64,000 nucleotides of DNA from Bacteroidaceae bacterium (GTDB taxonomy: Bacteria > Bacteroidota > Bacteroidia > Bacteroidales > Bacteroidaceae). Below are positions 1 through 8,102 of the stretch, in pieces. A program made the translations under genes and the position numbers. Within the stretch, counting starts at the first letter, position 1, and every line of letters starts with the position of its first letter. The DNA lies in assembly GCA_017560125.1 (NCBI GenBank), contig JAFYOS010000032.1:62001-126000 (forward strand), given 5' to 3'. Below the pieces are notes generated by a model, which was given only the letters and a program-made list of their open reading frames with translations, did no database searches and had not been told where the DNA came from.

Positions 1-2187
1 GATGAGATAGGTAAGGTCGTGACGATGGTTCACATAGGGCAACATCACAGCATAGCGGTCGTGCATAGCCTTCCAGTCGGCACCATGCATATTATCCACA
101 TAGAAGCCATCGCGGAACACACGCCACGATTCGTTGAACATCTGGTTCCACTCGGCGCGGTGGTCGATGGTCATGGGCAGCTTGCTCGCCTCGATGCTTC
201 GGCCCGAAGAGGGATGGTTTATATCGATGATTTTGTTACCATATGTGAGCGCCTTCTTGGTAGAGGGGAAATAGCATATGATAGATGCCATATCCACATT
301 TTTGCTCTCCATCTTGGCAAGGTCGAGCGACTTGTTCTTGCCATTGTGCGAGTAGTAGAGCTTGCCGTTGAACATGCCGTTGAGCGAATATCCGCCGGGC
401 TCGTCGAAAAGCACCACAGCGCGGTCTTCAATGCCGTCGAAATCTATAGCGAAGCTGCTATCCTCTTTCTTCTTATCGGATTTCTTGCCACCCTTCTTCT
501 CGCTCTTGGCCTCGTCGGAATCGGCCTTGGCTGCTACAAATTCGTTGGCCTTGAATTCGTTGGGCAGAGAAGCATCCTTGGTCAAAGGAAGCACGAACAA
601 GTGGTTGCTCTTGCTGAAGCTTGTATTCCACTCAACCGACGAATAGTTGATATTGTATGTACGGTCCGAAACGAAGAAGAGATACTTTCCATCCTCGCTC
701 CAGCGGGGCGAGCCGGCATCGAACCATTTAACGGTCACAGGTTGGCTTTTTCCCGATGCCAGATTGTGGATATATATGCGTGTCATGTCGTTGTCGCCGG
801 GCATGCAGTATGCCACCCACTTATTATCGGGCGATATATTCACATCGTATATATTGCCGTCGTTGCTTGCGAGCACACGTGTGAGCGAACCGTTTACATC
901 GTAGCGATAAACCTCGCGTTTGTCTGTACTGAAGAGGATGAAACGGCTGTCGCCACTCCATTTGGGCGACGAGGGATAGCCATCCTTGAACGATGTCACA
1001 GCCTTGGCCTTCTCGGGCTTGTCGAGGTCGTCGGTAGCAAGCAGATAGAGCTGATACTCGCCCGATTTATCCGAAAAATATGCAATCCATTTGCCATCGG
1101 GCGACCACACTGCATCGCGCTCGTGAGCACCGGGTGTGTTCGACAGGTTATAGATGGCGCCATTCTCGGCAGGAACAGAGAAGATTTCGCCACGCGCAAC
1201 CACAAGAGCACGTTCGCCATCGGGCGAAATTGATGTGGCACGACCACCCACCATGCGGAATTCGGGACGCGACGCAAGGTTAATGTCGTTGAAATGCACT
1301 GTCACCTTCTCGCATTTGCCGGTAGCCACCACATATTTATATATATAGCCACCGTTCTCGAAAACGATATACTTGCCGGAAGCGGCGGGGAACTTCACAT
1401 CGTACTCCTTGAAATCGGTAACCTTTGTGGTTGCGCCACTCTTTGTATCATACTTGAACAGGTTCATTGTGTAGTCGCGGTCGCTCATAAAATAGATGCA
1501 ATCGCCCACCCACATGGGAACAAGATCCTGGTTTTTGTTGTCGGTAATTTTCTTTATCTCGGTAGTGCCTACCTTGTTGAGCCATATCTCATCGGCCTGA
1601 CCACCTACATAGTGCTTCCATGTGCGGAATTCGCGGAACATGCGGTTGAAGGCAAACTGCTTGCCATCGGGAGAATATGAGCACCACGAGCACTCGGTCA
1701 TAGGTATCTGCACGGGATGTCCACCGTTGGCGGGCACTTTGAACACCAAACCGCGTGTGCCGCAGAAGGCATACCACTTGGAACGGAAAATAATCTCCTT
1801 GCCGTCGGGTGTCCATCCGAGAACAATGTTATTGGGGCCCATGCGGTCACCCACATTGTCGCGCTCCACCTTGGCTGTGTATGTAATGCGCTTGGGCTCG
1901 CCACCACCAATGGGCATGGTATATACCTCGGTATTACCATCGTATTGTCCGGTGAAAGCTATGGTCTTGCCATCGGGCGATATCTTTGCAAACATGTCGT
2001 AGCTGTCGCCATAGGTAAGCTTCTTGGCCTCGCCACCATTGATTGACACCGAATAGAGGTCGCCGGCGTAGCTGAAAACCACTGTTTCGCCACCTACCGC
2101 AGGGAAGCGCAACAATCGCGCCTCGTTGGCAAAAAGCATCGTCATTGAACAAACGAATGCTACTGCCGATAAAACAAATCTTTTCAT
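1..2187 (-). CDS. Tricorn-like protease (S41 family), C-terminus beyond left edge
   Basis: The frame is open from ATG at 2187 to base 1 (729 codons visible) with no stop, so the gene runs off the left edge. An N-terminal signal peptide (MKRFVLSAVAFVCSM...) is followed by many beta-propeller repeats of the TolB/Tricorn type, seen as recurring SPDGK-like strands (ISPDGKTIAF, YSPDGKQFAF, WSPDGKWIAY). A charged Lys/Glu/Asp linker comes near residue 560, and the last visible part (ESWRVFRDGFYVDNMHG) matches the helical region ahead of the PDZ and S41 serine-protease domains. Known family role: exported peptidases that degrade oligopeptides. It starts 10 bases after the TIGR02757 stop, so the two are probably co-transcribed. 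The catalytic residues lie outside the window, so activity cannot be judged. Confidence 0.88.
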   Translation of the reverse strand, partial: MKRFVLSAVAFVCSMTMLFANEARLLRFPAVGGETVVFSYAGDLYSVSINGGEAKKLTYGDSYDMFAKISPDGKTIAFTGQYDGNTEVYTMPIGGGEPKRITYTAKVERDNVGDRMGPNNIVLGWTPDGKEIIFRSKWYAFCGTRGLVFKVPANGGHPVQIPMTECSWCSYSPDGKQFAFNRMFREFRTWKHYVGGQADEIWLNKVGTTEIKKITDNKNQDLVPMWVGDCIYFMSDRDYTMNLFKYDTKSGATTKVTDFKEYDVKFPAASGKYIVFENGGYIYKYVVATGKCEKVTVHFNDINLASRPEFRMVGGRATSISPDGERALVVARGEIFSVPAENGAIYNLSNTPGAHERDAVWSPDGKWIAYFSDKSGEYQLYLLATDDLDKPEKAKAVTSFKDGYPSSPKWSGDSRFILFSTDKREVYRYDVNGSLTRVLASNDGNIYDVNISPDNKWVAYCMPGDNDMTRIYIHNLASGKSQPVTVKWFDAGSPRWSEDGKYLFFVSDRTYNINYSSVEWNTSFSKSNHLFVLPLTKDASLPNEFKANEFVAAKADSDEAKSEKKGGKKSDKKKEDSSFAIDFDGIEDRAVVLFDEPGGYSLNGMFNGKLYYSHNGKNKSLDLAKMESKNVDMASIICYFPSTKKALTYGNKIIDINHPSSGRSIEASKLPMTIDHRAEWNQMFNESWRVFRDGFYVDNMHGADWKAMHDRYAVMLPYVNHRHDLTYLI

Positions 2188-2197
2188 TCTTATATAG

Positions 2198-2965
2198 TTA
2201 ACTATTTACACTTTTCTCTTCTACGCCTATGCCAAACAGGGCAAAATCGTATTTCACAGGATCGTCAGGCGAGAGGCTGCGCAGGCACTCAGTGAGCAGT
2301 TCCACACTCTGTCTGTCGTTCTGTTTGCGTTGCAAAAGCCCCAGTTCGCGACTGATTCGCGCTACATGCACATCCAACGGAATCATCAGCTTCGATGGAG
2401 ATATATTTTTCCATATGCCCAAATCCACTATTCCATCCTGCCTAACGAGCCATCGCAACATCATGTGCAGACGCTTGCATGCCGATGCGGGATGCCCTTT
2501 GGTGGCGACGGGGTTGGATATGTGCCGTGTGGCACTGCCTTCGTTGGCCTCGATAAGCAGAGTGCGGAAAGCATCTATCCCCTGCCACAAATCATCGGCA
2601 TCGAAAACCCTCTCGAGCGAGTCGTAATTCGAATATATGCTATGAAGCCCGCGGCAAACATATGCAAAATCGCGCGTGAAGAACGTGCGATGAATGTTGA
2701 CCGAGCCATCCACATTCTCCCATTCGCGCCCCATCACATATTCGTACGGACGGCCATGCATGATGTCGCGAAACATCCTGTTGCCCGAGTTTATAATCAT
2801 TTTTCTGTTACCCCAAGCAATAATGGAGGCCAGCACAGCAACCACCTCGACATCGCGCCGGTCGCTGAAAGCATGCGGAAATTGCACGGGATCGTTCTTT
2901 ATAAAATCCTTGCAATTATAGCGTTGCGCCTTCTCGTTAAGATATGAAGAAATATCGTCTATCAC
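2198..2965 (-). CDS. TIGR02757 family protein (DUF2400), non-ATG start
   Basis: The protein of about 255 residues carries the family hallmarks: a DPVQFPHAF segment near the N-terminus and ASIIAWGNRKMI shortly after. The family is widespread in Bacteroidota and of unknown biochemical function. No ATG is available in frame after the upstream TAA. The candidates are GTG at 2965 (giving MIDDISSYLNEK, close to the usual family length) and TTG at 2977. I favour GTG, but TTG cannot be excluded. A 12-pair hairpin (2982-3009) sits directly upstream. The gene is first in a two-gene unit with the Tricorn-like protease. Confidence 0.82.
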   Translation of the reverse strand: MIDDISSYLNEKAQRYNCKDFIKNDPVQFPHAFSDRRDVEVVAVLASIIAWGNRKMIINSGNRMFRDIMHGRPYEYVMGREWENVDGSVNIHRTFFTRDFAYVCRGLHSIYSNYDSLERVFDADDLWQGIDAFRTLLIEANEGSATRHISNPVATKGHPASACKRLHMMLRWLVRQDGIVDLGIWKNISPSKLMIPLDVHVARISRELGLLQRKQNDRQSVELLTECLRSLSPDDPVKYDFALFGIGVEEKSVNS

Positions 2966-2981
2966 CCTGTAAATCAATATA

Positions 2982-3009
2982 GCATCAGTCCGGAAACCCG
3001 AACTGATGC
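2982..3009 (-). promoter_or_regulatory. Hairpin in the leader of the TIGR02757 gene
   Basis: Two 12-base arms pair around a 4-base loop (AAAC) with a single G-U-type mismatch. The hairpin lies between the predicted promoter and the non-ATG start codon and has no T-run on the minus strand, so it is more likely a leader structure than a terminator. Confidence 0.45.
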
Positions 3010-3020
3010 AAAAAACCTCG

Positions 3021-3050
3021 CAAAATTACAAAAAACAGCCGAAATAGCAA
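3021..3050 (-). promoter_or_regulatory. Predicted promoter of the TIGR02757-Tricorn unit
   Basis: On the minus strand a TAATTTTG -7 box (3021-3028) lies 18 bases from TTGC (3047-3050), matching the Bacteroidota TTTG/TAnnTTTG promoter with one -33 mismatch. Confidence 0.45.
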
Positions 3051-3082
3051 CGGAAAACGCAAGAATAGTATATATAATTAAG

Positions 3083-3119
3083 TGTCGCATTGGAATTTTG
3101 TAAAAACCCCAATGCGACA
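3083..3119 (-). terminator. Hairpin terminator after tex
   Basis: Perfect 11-base arms (3083-3093 and 3109-3119) flank a 15-base loop, 27 bases past the tex stop codon. The T-run is weak. Confidence 0.7.
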
Positions 3120-3146
3120 TATACTACCGCCACACACTCGCAGCAA

Positions 3147-5258
3147 TTAAATACCTTTCATTGTCAGGCTGATACGATGACGCTTGAAATCGACCTCAAC
3201 AACCTTAACCATCACCTGCTGGCCAAGCTTCACCACCTCGGCGGGCGACGATATATATTTGTTTGTGAGCTGCGATATATGCACCAATCCATCCTGATGC
3301 ACACCAATATTCACAAACGCACCGAAAGCGGTGATATTGGAAACAAGACCGGGGAGTATCATTCCCACACGCAAATCCTCAATCTCGTGCACGCTCGCAT
3401 CGAAGGCAAATTCCGTTGCCTGCTCGCGAGGGTCGAGCCCGCGCTTGTTGAGCGCCTCCATAATGTCGTTAAGGGTGGGCATTCCCACCTTGTCGGTGAC
3501 ATATTTTTCGAGCACGACATTTTTTCGCACATCGGCGTTCAGCACAAATTCGCCAACCGACACATTGCAATCCTTGGCCATCTTGGCTACAATGCCATAC
3601 GATTCGGGATGCACCGCCGTGGCATCGAGTGGTTCACAGCCGCCAATGACACGCAAAAAGCCCGCTGCTTGTTCAAATGCTTTACTACCAAGACGAGGTA
3701 CTTTAAGCAATTCCTTGCGCGAAGAAAAATCACCATTCGCCGCACGATAGTTCACTATATTCGATGCGAGCACAGGACCCAATCCCGATATATGCGTAAG
3801 TATCTGCTTGGTGGCAGTATTCACATTCACACCCACCATATTCACGCAGCTTTCCACCACCGTGTCGAGCCTATCTTTCAGTTTGCTTTGATCGACGCTA
3901 TGCTGATATTGACCGACGCCGATTGAGCGTGGCTCAATCTTCACCAGCTCGGATAGCGGATCTATCAATCGGCGACCGATGGACACCGCACCGCGCACTG
4001 TAACATCCTCATTAGGAAATTCTTCGCGCGCCACAGCCGAGGCCGAATAGACCGAAGCGCCATCCTCGTTCACTACAAAAATCTGTGGCGACAGCCCCAA
4101 GCTACGCACAAATTGTTCCGTCTCGCGACCGGCAGTACCATTGCCAATAGCAAAGGCCTCTATTGCATAGTCGCGCACAAGCGAAGATATTTTTTCGGCA
4201 GCGCCCTCCTTGTCGTTTTGTGGCGGATGAGGGTATATCACCGAGTGGGTACAAAGGTTTCCCTGCGAGTCGAGCACCACCACTTTGCAACCGGTGCGGA
4301 AGCCGGGGTCGATGGCCATCACGCGCTTCTGCCCCAAGGGTGCCGACAGCAGCAGTTGTCTTAAATTTTCCGCAAAAACAGCGATTGCCTCATCGTCGGC
4401 ACGCTGCTTCAGTATGTTCTTGGTTTCGTTCTCTATCGAAGGTTCTATAAGACGCTTGTATCCATCCTCGACAGCACTCTGCATATAGGCACGCGAGGCC
4501 GAATTGCGCTTAATGAAATGCCTGTCGAGCTGTTCTAGCAACGGCTCTGCTTCCACCGATATTCCAAGACGCAGGAAGCCCTCTTCCTCGCCACGCATCA
4601 TGGCCAAAATCCTATGCGAAGAGGCACGCGCCACCTGTGCCGACGCCTCGTAGTAATCGGAATATTTTATACCGTCGGCCTCCTTGCCCTTGACCACTTT
4701 AGTGGTCACCACGCCGTAACGGGCAAAACTGCGACGGGCTGCGTTTCTCGCATACTCATCCTCGGAAACACGCTCGGCAATGATGTCGCACGCACCGGCA
4801 ATGGCATCGTCCTTGGTGGGGACATCGTTGCTCACAAACGCCTGCGCCCTACCCTTCACATCGGCAATCTGTTGTGCCATGATGATATCGGCAAGCGGCT
4901 CAAGGCCACGCTCACGGGCAATAGTGGCACGAGTGCGACGCTTGGGGCGATAGGGCAAATAGATATCCTCGAGCTCCACAGCATCGAAGCAGCCCTCAAT
5001 GCGCGCCCTGAGCTCGGCGGTCAGCTTGCCCTGCTCCTCGATGGTCGAGAGCACGGTAGCCTTACGGCGTTGCAATTCGGAATATTTCTCGTGCAAATCC
5101 TTTATATTGCCTATTGCCACTTCGTCCAACGAACCGGTGGCTTCCTTGCGATAACGCGCAATAAAAGGCACGGTCGCACCATCCATCAACAATTCTATCG
5201 TATTGTTCACCTGCTTAATAGACAGATGAAGCTCCTTTGCTATTATCCCTGCCAGCAT
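3147..5258 (-). CDS. tex: Tex-family RNA-binding transcription accessory protein
   Basis: At 703 residues it fits the Tex family. In order it has the N-terminal helical region with the signature GATVPFIARYRKEATGSLDE (residues 27-46), a YqgF/RNase H-like domain starting at RVMAIDPGFRTG, helix-hairpin-helix repeats (ILTHISGLGPVLASNIV, LLKVPRLGSKAFEQA), and a C-terminal S1 RNA-binding domain (GAFVNIGVHQDGLVHISQL). Tex proteins bind nucleic acid and influence transcription and stress tolerance. ATG at 5258 gives the expected N-terminus. It is followed by a hairpin terminator, and the nitroreductase gene lies 70 bases upstream on the same strand. Confidence 0.95.
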   Translation of the reverse strand: MLAGIIAKELHLSIKQVNNTIELLMDGATVPFIARYRKEATGSLDEVAIGNIKDLHEKYSELQRRKATVLSTIEEQGKLTAELRARIEGCFDAVELEDIYLPYRPKRRTRATIARERGLEPLADIIMAQQIADVKGRAQAFVSNDVPTKDDAIAGACDIIAERVSEDEYARNAARRSFARYGVVTTKVVKGKEADGIKYSDYYEASAQVARASSHRILAMMRGEEEGFLRLGISVEAEPLLEQLDRHFIKRNSASRAYMQSAVEDGYKRLIEPSIENETKNILKQRADDEAIAVFAENLRQLLLSAPLGQKRVMAIDPGFRTGCKVVVLDSQGNLCTHSVIYPHPPQNDKEGAAEKISSLVRDYAIEAFAIGNGTAGRETEQFVRSLGLSPQIFVVNEDGASVYSASAVAREEFPNEDVTVRGAVSIGRRLIDPLSELVKIEPRSIGVGQYQHSVDQSKLKDRLDTVVESCVNMVGVNVNTATKQILTHISGLGPVLASNIVNYRAANGDFSSRKELLKVPRLGSKAFEQAAGFLRVIGGCEPLDATAVHPESYGIVAKMAKDCNVSVGEFVLNADVRKNVVLEKYVTDKVGMPTLNDIMEALNKRGLDPREQATEFAFDASVHEIEDLRVGMILPGLVSNITAFGAFVNIGVHQDGLVHISQLTNKYISSPAEVVKLGQQVMVKVVEVDFKRHRISLTMKGI

Positions 5259-5328
5259 ATTTCTGTTGTTTTATCGGGCGAAGATAATCAAAAAGAGGCT
5301 TAAAGCAGCAACCTTTTCCGCTAATTTT

Positions 5329-5925
5329 TCATCGCACCACCCTGAAACGTTCATCGAGCGAAACGACGCTTTTTTCGCCGGGCACATCGAGCGCCTTTCC
5401 AAAAGGCATCTGCCCAATAAGGCGCCAAGTAGCCGGAAGACCGAACATCTTATTTATATCATTCTTCAACAGGGCGTCGTAGTGCTGCAACGAAGCTCCG
5501 TAGCCATTTTCGACAAGCAGCAGCCACACAGCAATCTGGTGCATGGCCGATGTATGCTCGGAATAGATATCAAACGAATCGGCATACAGCGGATACTCCC
5601 TGCGCAAGCCATCGACCACCGCCTCGTCCTCGAAAAAGAGCACAGTACCCAAGCCCGAAGCAAAGCAGCGCTCAATCTTCGCGCGGCTCTTCGCAAAAGC
5701 CTCGGGCGTGACCAGCATCGCTATTTTGTCACACACAGCATTCCACAAACGCTTGTGCGCATCGCCAAGCAACAGCACCAAGCGAGTCGATTGTGAATTA
5801 TAGGCCGAGGGCAGATACAAAAGTAGCTGTCGCAACGATTCGCAAAGAACCTCCTCGGAAACCACCACATCCTCGCTCAACAAATAGTGCGAACGCCTTT
5901 TCTTCAATAGTTCTATAAAATCCAT
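5329..5925 (-). CDS. Nitroreductase family protein (Hbn1-like)
   Basis: This 198-residue protein starts MDFIELLKKRRSHYLL, the typical N-terminus of small FMN-dependent nitroreductases, with SAYNSQSTRLVLLLG as the flavin-contacting strand and a C-terminal LIGQMPFGKALDVPGEK that matches the Hbn1/fatty-acid-repression-mutant-like subgroup. Such enzymes reduce nitro groups or quinones with NAD(P)H. The physiological substrate is unknown. It lies 70 bases upstream of tex on the same strand and may share a transcript. The region upstream (5926-6134) is a divergent promoter region shared with the ferritin-like gene. Confidence 0.85.
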   Translation of the reverse strand: MDFIELLKKRRSHYLLSEDVVVSEEVLCESLRQLLLYLPSAYNSQSTRLVLLLGDAHKRLWNAVCDKIAMLVTPEAFAKSRAKIERCFASGLGTVLFFEDEAVVDGLRREYPLYADSFDIYSEHTSAMHQIAVWLLLVENGYGASLQHYDALLKNDINKMFGLPATWRLIGQMPFGKALDVPGEKSVVSLDERFRVVR

Positions 5926-6084
5926 AATCTATCCAATATCAGTTATTAAATAAAATCCATCGGTAAGGAAACAAACAACGAAACAAATAGGTTGCCCACA
6001 TACAACGTCCCGCAAAGGTTAAAGCGTGTTAAATAAAGAGGTAGTACACATCTATTGAATGCGCAAAAAAGATGTTCGGATATA

Positions 6085-6092
6085 TACATTTG
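6085..6092 (+). promoter_or_regulatory. -7 box ahead of the ferritin-like gene
   Basis: TACATTTG fits the TAnnTTTG consensus and lies 43 bases before the ATG. No good -33 TTTG is seen at the usual distance, so an activator may be needed. Confidence 0.45.
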
Positions 6093-6134
6093 TGCAATTC
6101 TTAATATTGAGAAGAAATCAAACACCCCAAAACC

Positions 6135-6647
6135 ATGATAAGCAAAAAACGCAACCCCAAAGAACTAATAAACATAGCCCTTAACGCCGACCTGAGCTCG
6201 GCTCATTGTTTCTTAACAATGTACAACACAGCCGTGCACCTGGAATACTTTGGCATTGCCAATTGGATATACGCCGAATATCAAGAACGACTTGCACGCG
6301 CTTTAAGAACCATGAATTATCTGCATTCCCGCAAGGTGATAACACGCGTCACAGGTATAAAACACATGCCCAATCTGATTACCACCATCATACATGTGTT
6401 AAAATTTATTGCAACGTCCGAAATAGACAATGAAGAGCACATAGACATAGTAAGACATGAATTAGAAGAAACGGACGACCAGGAAGCCAAGGATTTTATA
6501 ATAGCCCTAAACGACGAACAAGACATCAAGGTGAAAGAGGCCGAAGCGCTATTCATTGAGCTGAAAGGAACCAGTGGCAATAAGGTCAAACTACGCGAAA
6601 TAGACGAAAGGTTCAAAAATATAGTATATAAAAAGCCTGTTCTTTAG
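6135..6647 (+). CDS. Ferritin-like protein with substituted ferroxidase ligands
   Basis: The 170-residue protein aligns along its whole four-helix core with bacterial ferritins: LINIALNADLSSAHCFLTMY with INEQISAEMWSSNLYLSM-type helices, GIANWIYAEYQERLARAL with GFAHWM...QSQEEMGHA, and FIIALNDEQDIKVKEAE with FVREQVEEEA. Helix spacing is kept without large gaps. The di-iron ligands are not: the first-helix Glu is Asp19, the ExxH pair is Arg52/Arg55, and the last-helix Glu is Lys132. Glu96 and Gln129 remain. By inference it cannot oxidise iron in the usual way and may be a structural or regulatory subunit, or bind something else. It is a single gene with its own terminator. The family call rests on my own reading of the alignment. 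Confidence 0.65.
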   Translation: MISKKRNPKELINIALNADLSSAHCFLTMYNTAVHLEYFGIANWIYAEYQERLARALRTMNYLHSRKVITRVTGIKHMPNLITTIIHVLKFIATSEIDNEEHIDIVRHELEETDDQEAKDFIIALNDEQDIKVKEAEALFIELKGTSGNKVKLREIDERFKNIVYKKPVL

Positions 6648-6670
6648 AGCACAGAAACGCATTTCCGTCT

Positions 6671-6713
6671 AAAGACCGTGGGGTGAATAACAAATTCACT
6701 CTGCGGTCTTTTT
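6671..6713 (+). terminator. Hairpin terminator of the ferritin-like gene
   Basis: Outer arms of 8 bases (6671-6678 and 6704-6711) and an inner pair (6683-6688 and 6694-6699) form a long stem followed by a T-run, 23 bases past the stop. Confidence 0.8.
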
Positions 6714-6862
6714 CGTGCATCAGCAAGCAAAAAAACGGCCAAAAACAAGAAATATTAAAAAAAACCAAAGGTTTTTAAAAAAACATACTCCACAATCGGA
6801 CAATTTGTAGTATTTTTACAAAAAATTATGAAACCGTAAAATACAAACCAAACTCATCAAAT

Positions 6863-8017
6863 ATGAAAAAGACAACAAAAAACCTTTTGGGTATTGCCTT
6901 TGCCGCAATAGCGCTATGCTCATGCGGTGGCCAGAAGCAACAGGAGTGCACAATGACCGAGTCGGGTCTGAACCCTGAAAAATTCGTTCAGGTATTCGAC
7001 GGCAAACAGACTGCGCTCTACACACTCACCAACAAGAACGGCGTTGAAGTATGCATCACCAACCTCGGTGGACGCATCGCATCAATCATGGTTCCCGACA
7101 AGAACGGTGTTAAGAAAGACATTGTTCTCGGATTTGACAACGCAAACGACTACAAAAACATATCTTCGGACTTTGGTGCATGCATCGGCCGCTATGCCAA
7201 CCGCATCAACCAGGGTAAAATTACCGTTGAGGGCGTTGAATACCAGTTGCCCCAGAACAACTTCGGCCACTGTCTTCACGGAGGTCCCGAGGGATGGCAG
7301 TACAAGGTATTCGATGTAGAGCAGGTAACAGAGAACACACTCGCATTGGTACTCAACTCACCCGATGGCGACGCCAATTTCCCCGGTAACGTAGTTGCAA
7401 AGGTAAAATACACACTCACCGACGACAACGCTATCGACATCGCTTACGAGGCTACAACAGACAAGACAACAGTCATCAACATGACCAACCACTCATACTT
7501 CAACCTCACAGGCGACGCATCGAAGCCCATCACCGACTGTTTGCTCACCATCAACGCCGACAACTACACACCCGTTGACAGCACATTCATGACAACAGGC
7601 GAGATTGTACCCGTTGAGAACACACCCATGGATTTCCGCGCAGCAAAAGCAATTGGCGCCGAGATTAACAACTACGATTTCGTGCAGTTGAAGAACGGTA
7701 ACGGTTACGACCACAACTGGGTGCTCAACACAGCTGGCGACATCAACCAAGTTGCAGCCAAGGTTGTATGCCCCGAGACAGGTATCACACTCGAGGTTTA
7801 CACCGACGAGCCCGGCATTCAGATCTACACAGGTAACTTCCTCGATGGCACAGTAACAGGTAAGAACGGCATCGCATATCCCCAGCGTTCGGCTATCTGC
7901 CTCGAGACACAGAAATACCCCGACACCCCCAACAAGCCCGAGTGGCCTTCGGCTACACTCAAGCCCGGTGAGAAATACACAAGCCACTGTATTTTCAAGT
8001 TCGGTGTAGAAAAATAA
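6863..8017 (+). CDS. galM: Aldose 1-epimerase (mutarotase), lipoprotein
   Basis: The 384-residue protein has a lipoprotein signal peptide ending at Cys21 (AIALCSC), so it should be anchored in the envelope rather than cytosolic. The GalM fold follows: GRYANRINQGK, the FGHCLHGG loop, the catalytic-His motif MTNHSYFNLTG, and the C-terminal AICLETQKYPDTPN that carries the catalytic Glu. It interconverts alpha and beta anomers of hexoses, here probably on sugars released from glycans in the periplasm. Transketolase begins 85 bases downstream on the same strand with no hairpin between, so the two may be co-transcribed. Confidence 0.93.
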   Translation: MKKTTKNLLGIAFAAIALCSCGGQKQQECTMTESGLNPEKFVQVFDGKQTALYTLTNKNGVEVCITNLGGRIASIMVPDKNGVKKDIVLGFDNANDYKNISSDFGACIGRYANRINQGKITVEGVEYQLPQNNFGHCLHGGPEGWQYKVFDVEQVTENTLALVLNSPDGDANFPGNVVAKVKYTLTDDNAIDIAYEATTDKTTVINMTNHSYFNLTGDASKPITDCLLTINADNYTPVDSTFMTTGEIVPVENTPMDFRAAKAIGAEINNYDFVQLKNGNGYDHNWVLNTAGDINQVAAKVVCPETGITLEVYTDEPGIQIYTGNFLDGTVTGKNGIAYPQRSAICLETQKYPDTPNKPEWPSATLKPGEKYTSHCIFKFGVEK

Positions 8018-8102
8018 CAAAATATAGCAGATAAAAGCAACAGACCAGTTGTTATAAACCATATAAAACAAACATTTATACAATATATATAATTGTAAAG
8101 AC

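Noticed and set aside
19-1233. Long plus-strand frame of about 404 codons opposite the Tricorn-like gene
   Set aside because: It is antisense to a clear beta-propeller coding sequence and encodes no recognisable domain. The minus-strand frame has the repeats and a signal peptide.
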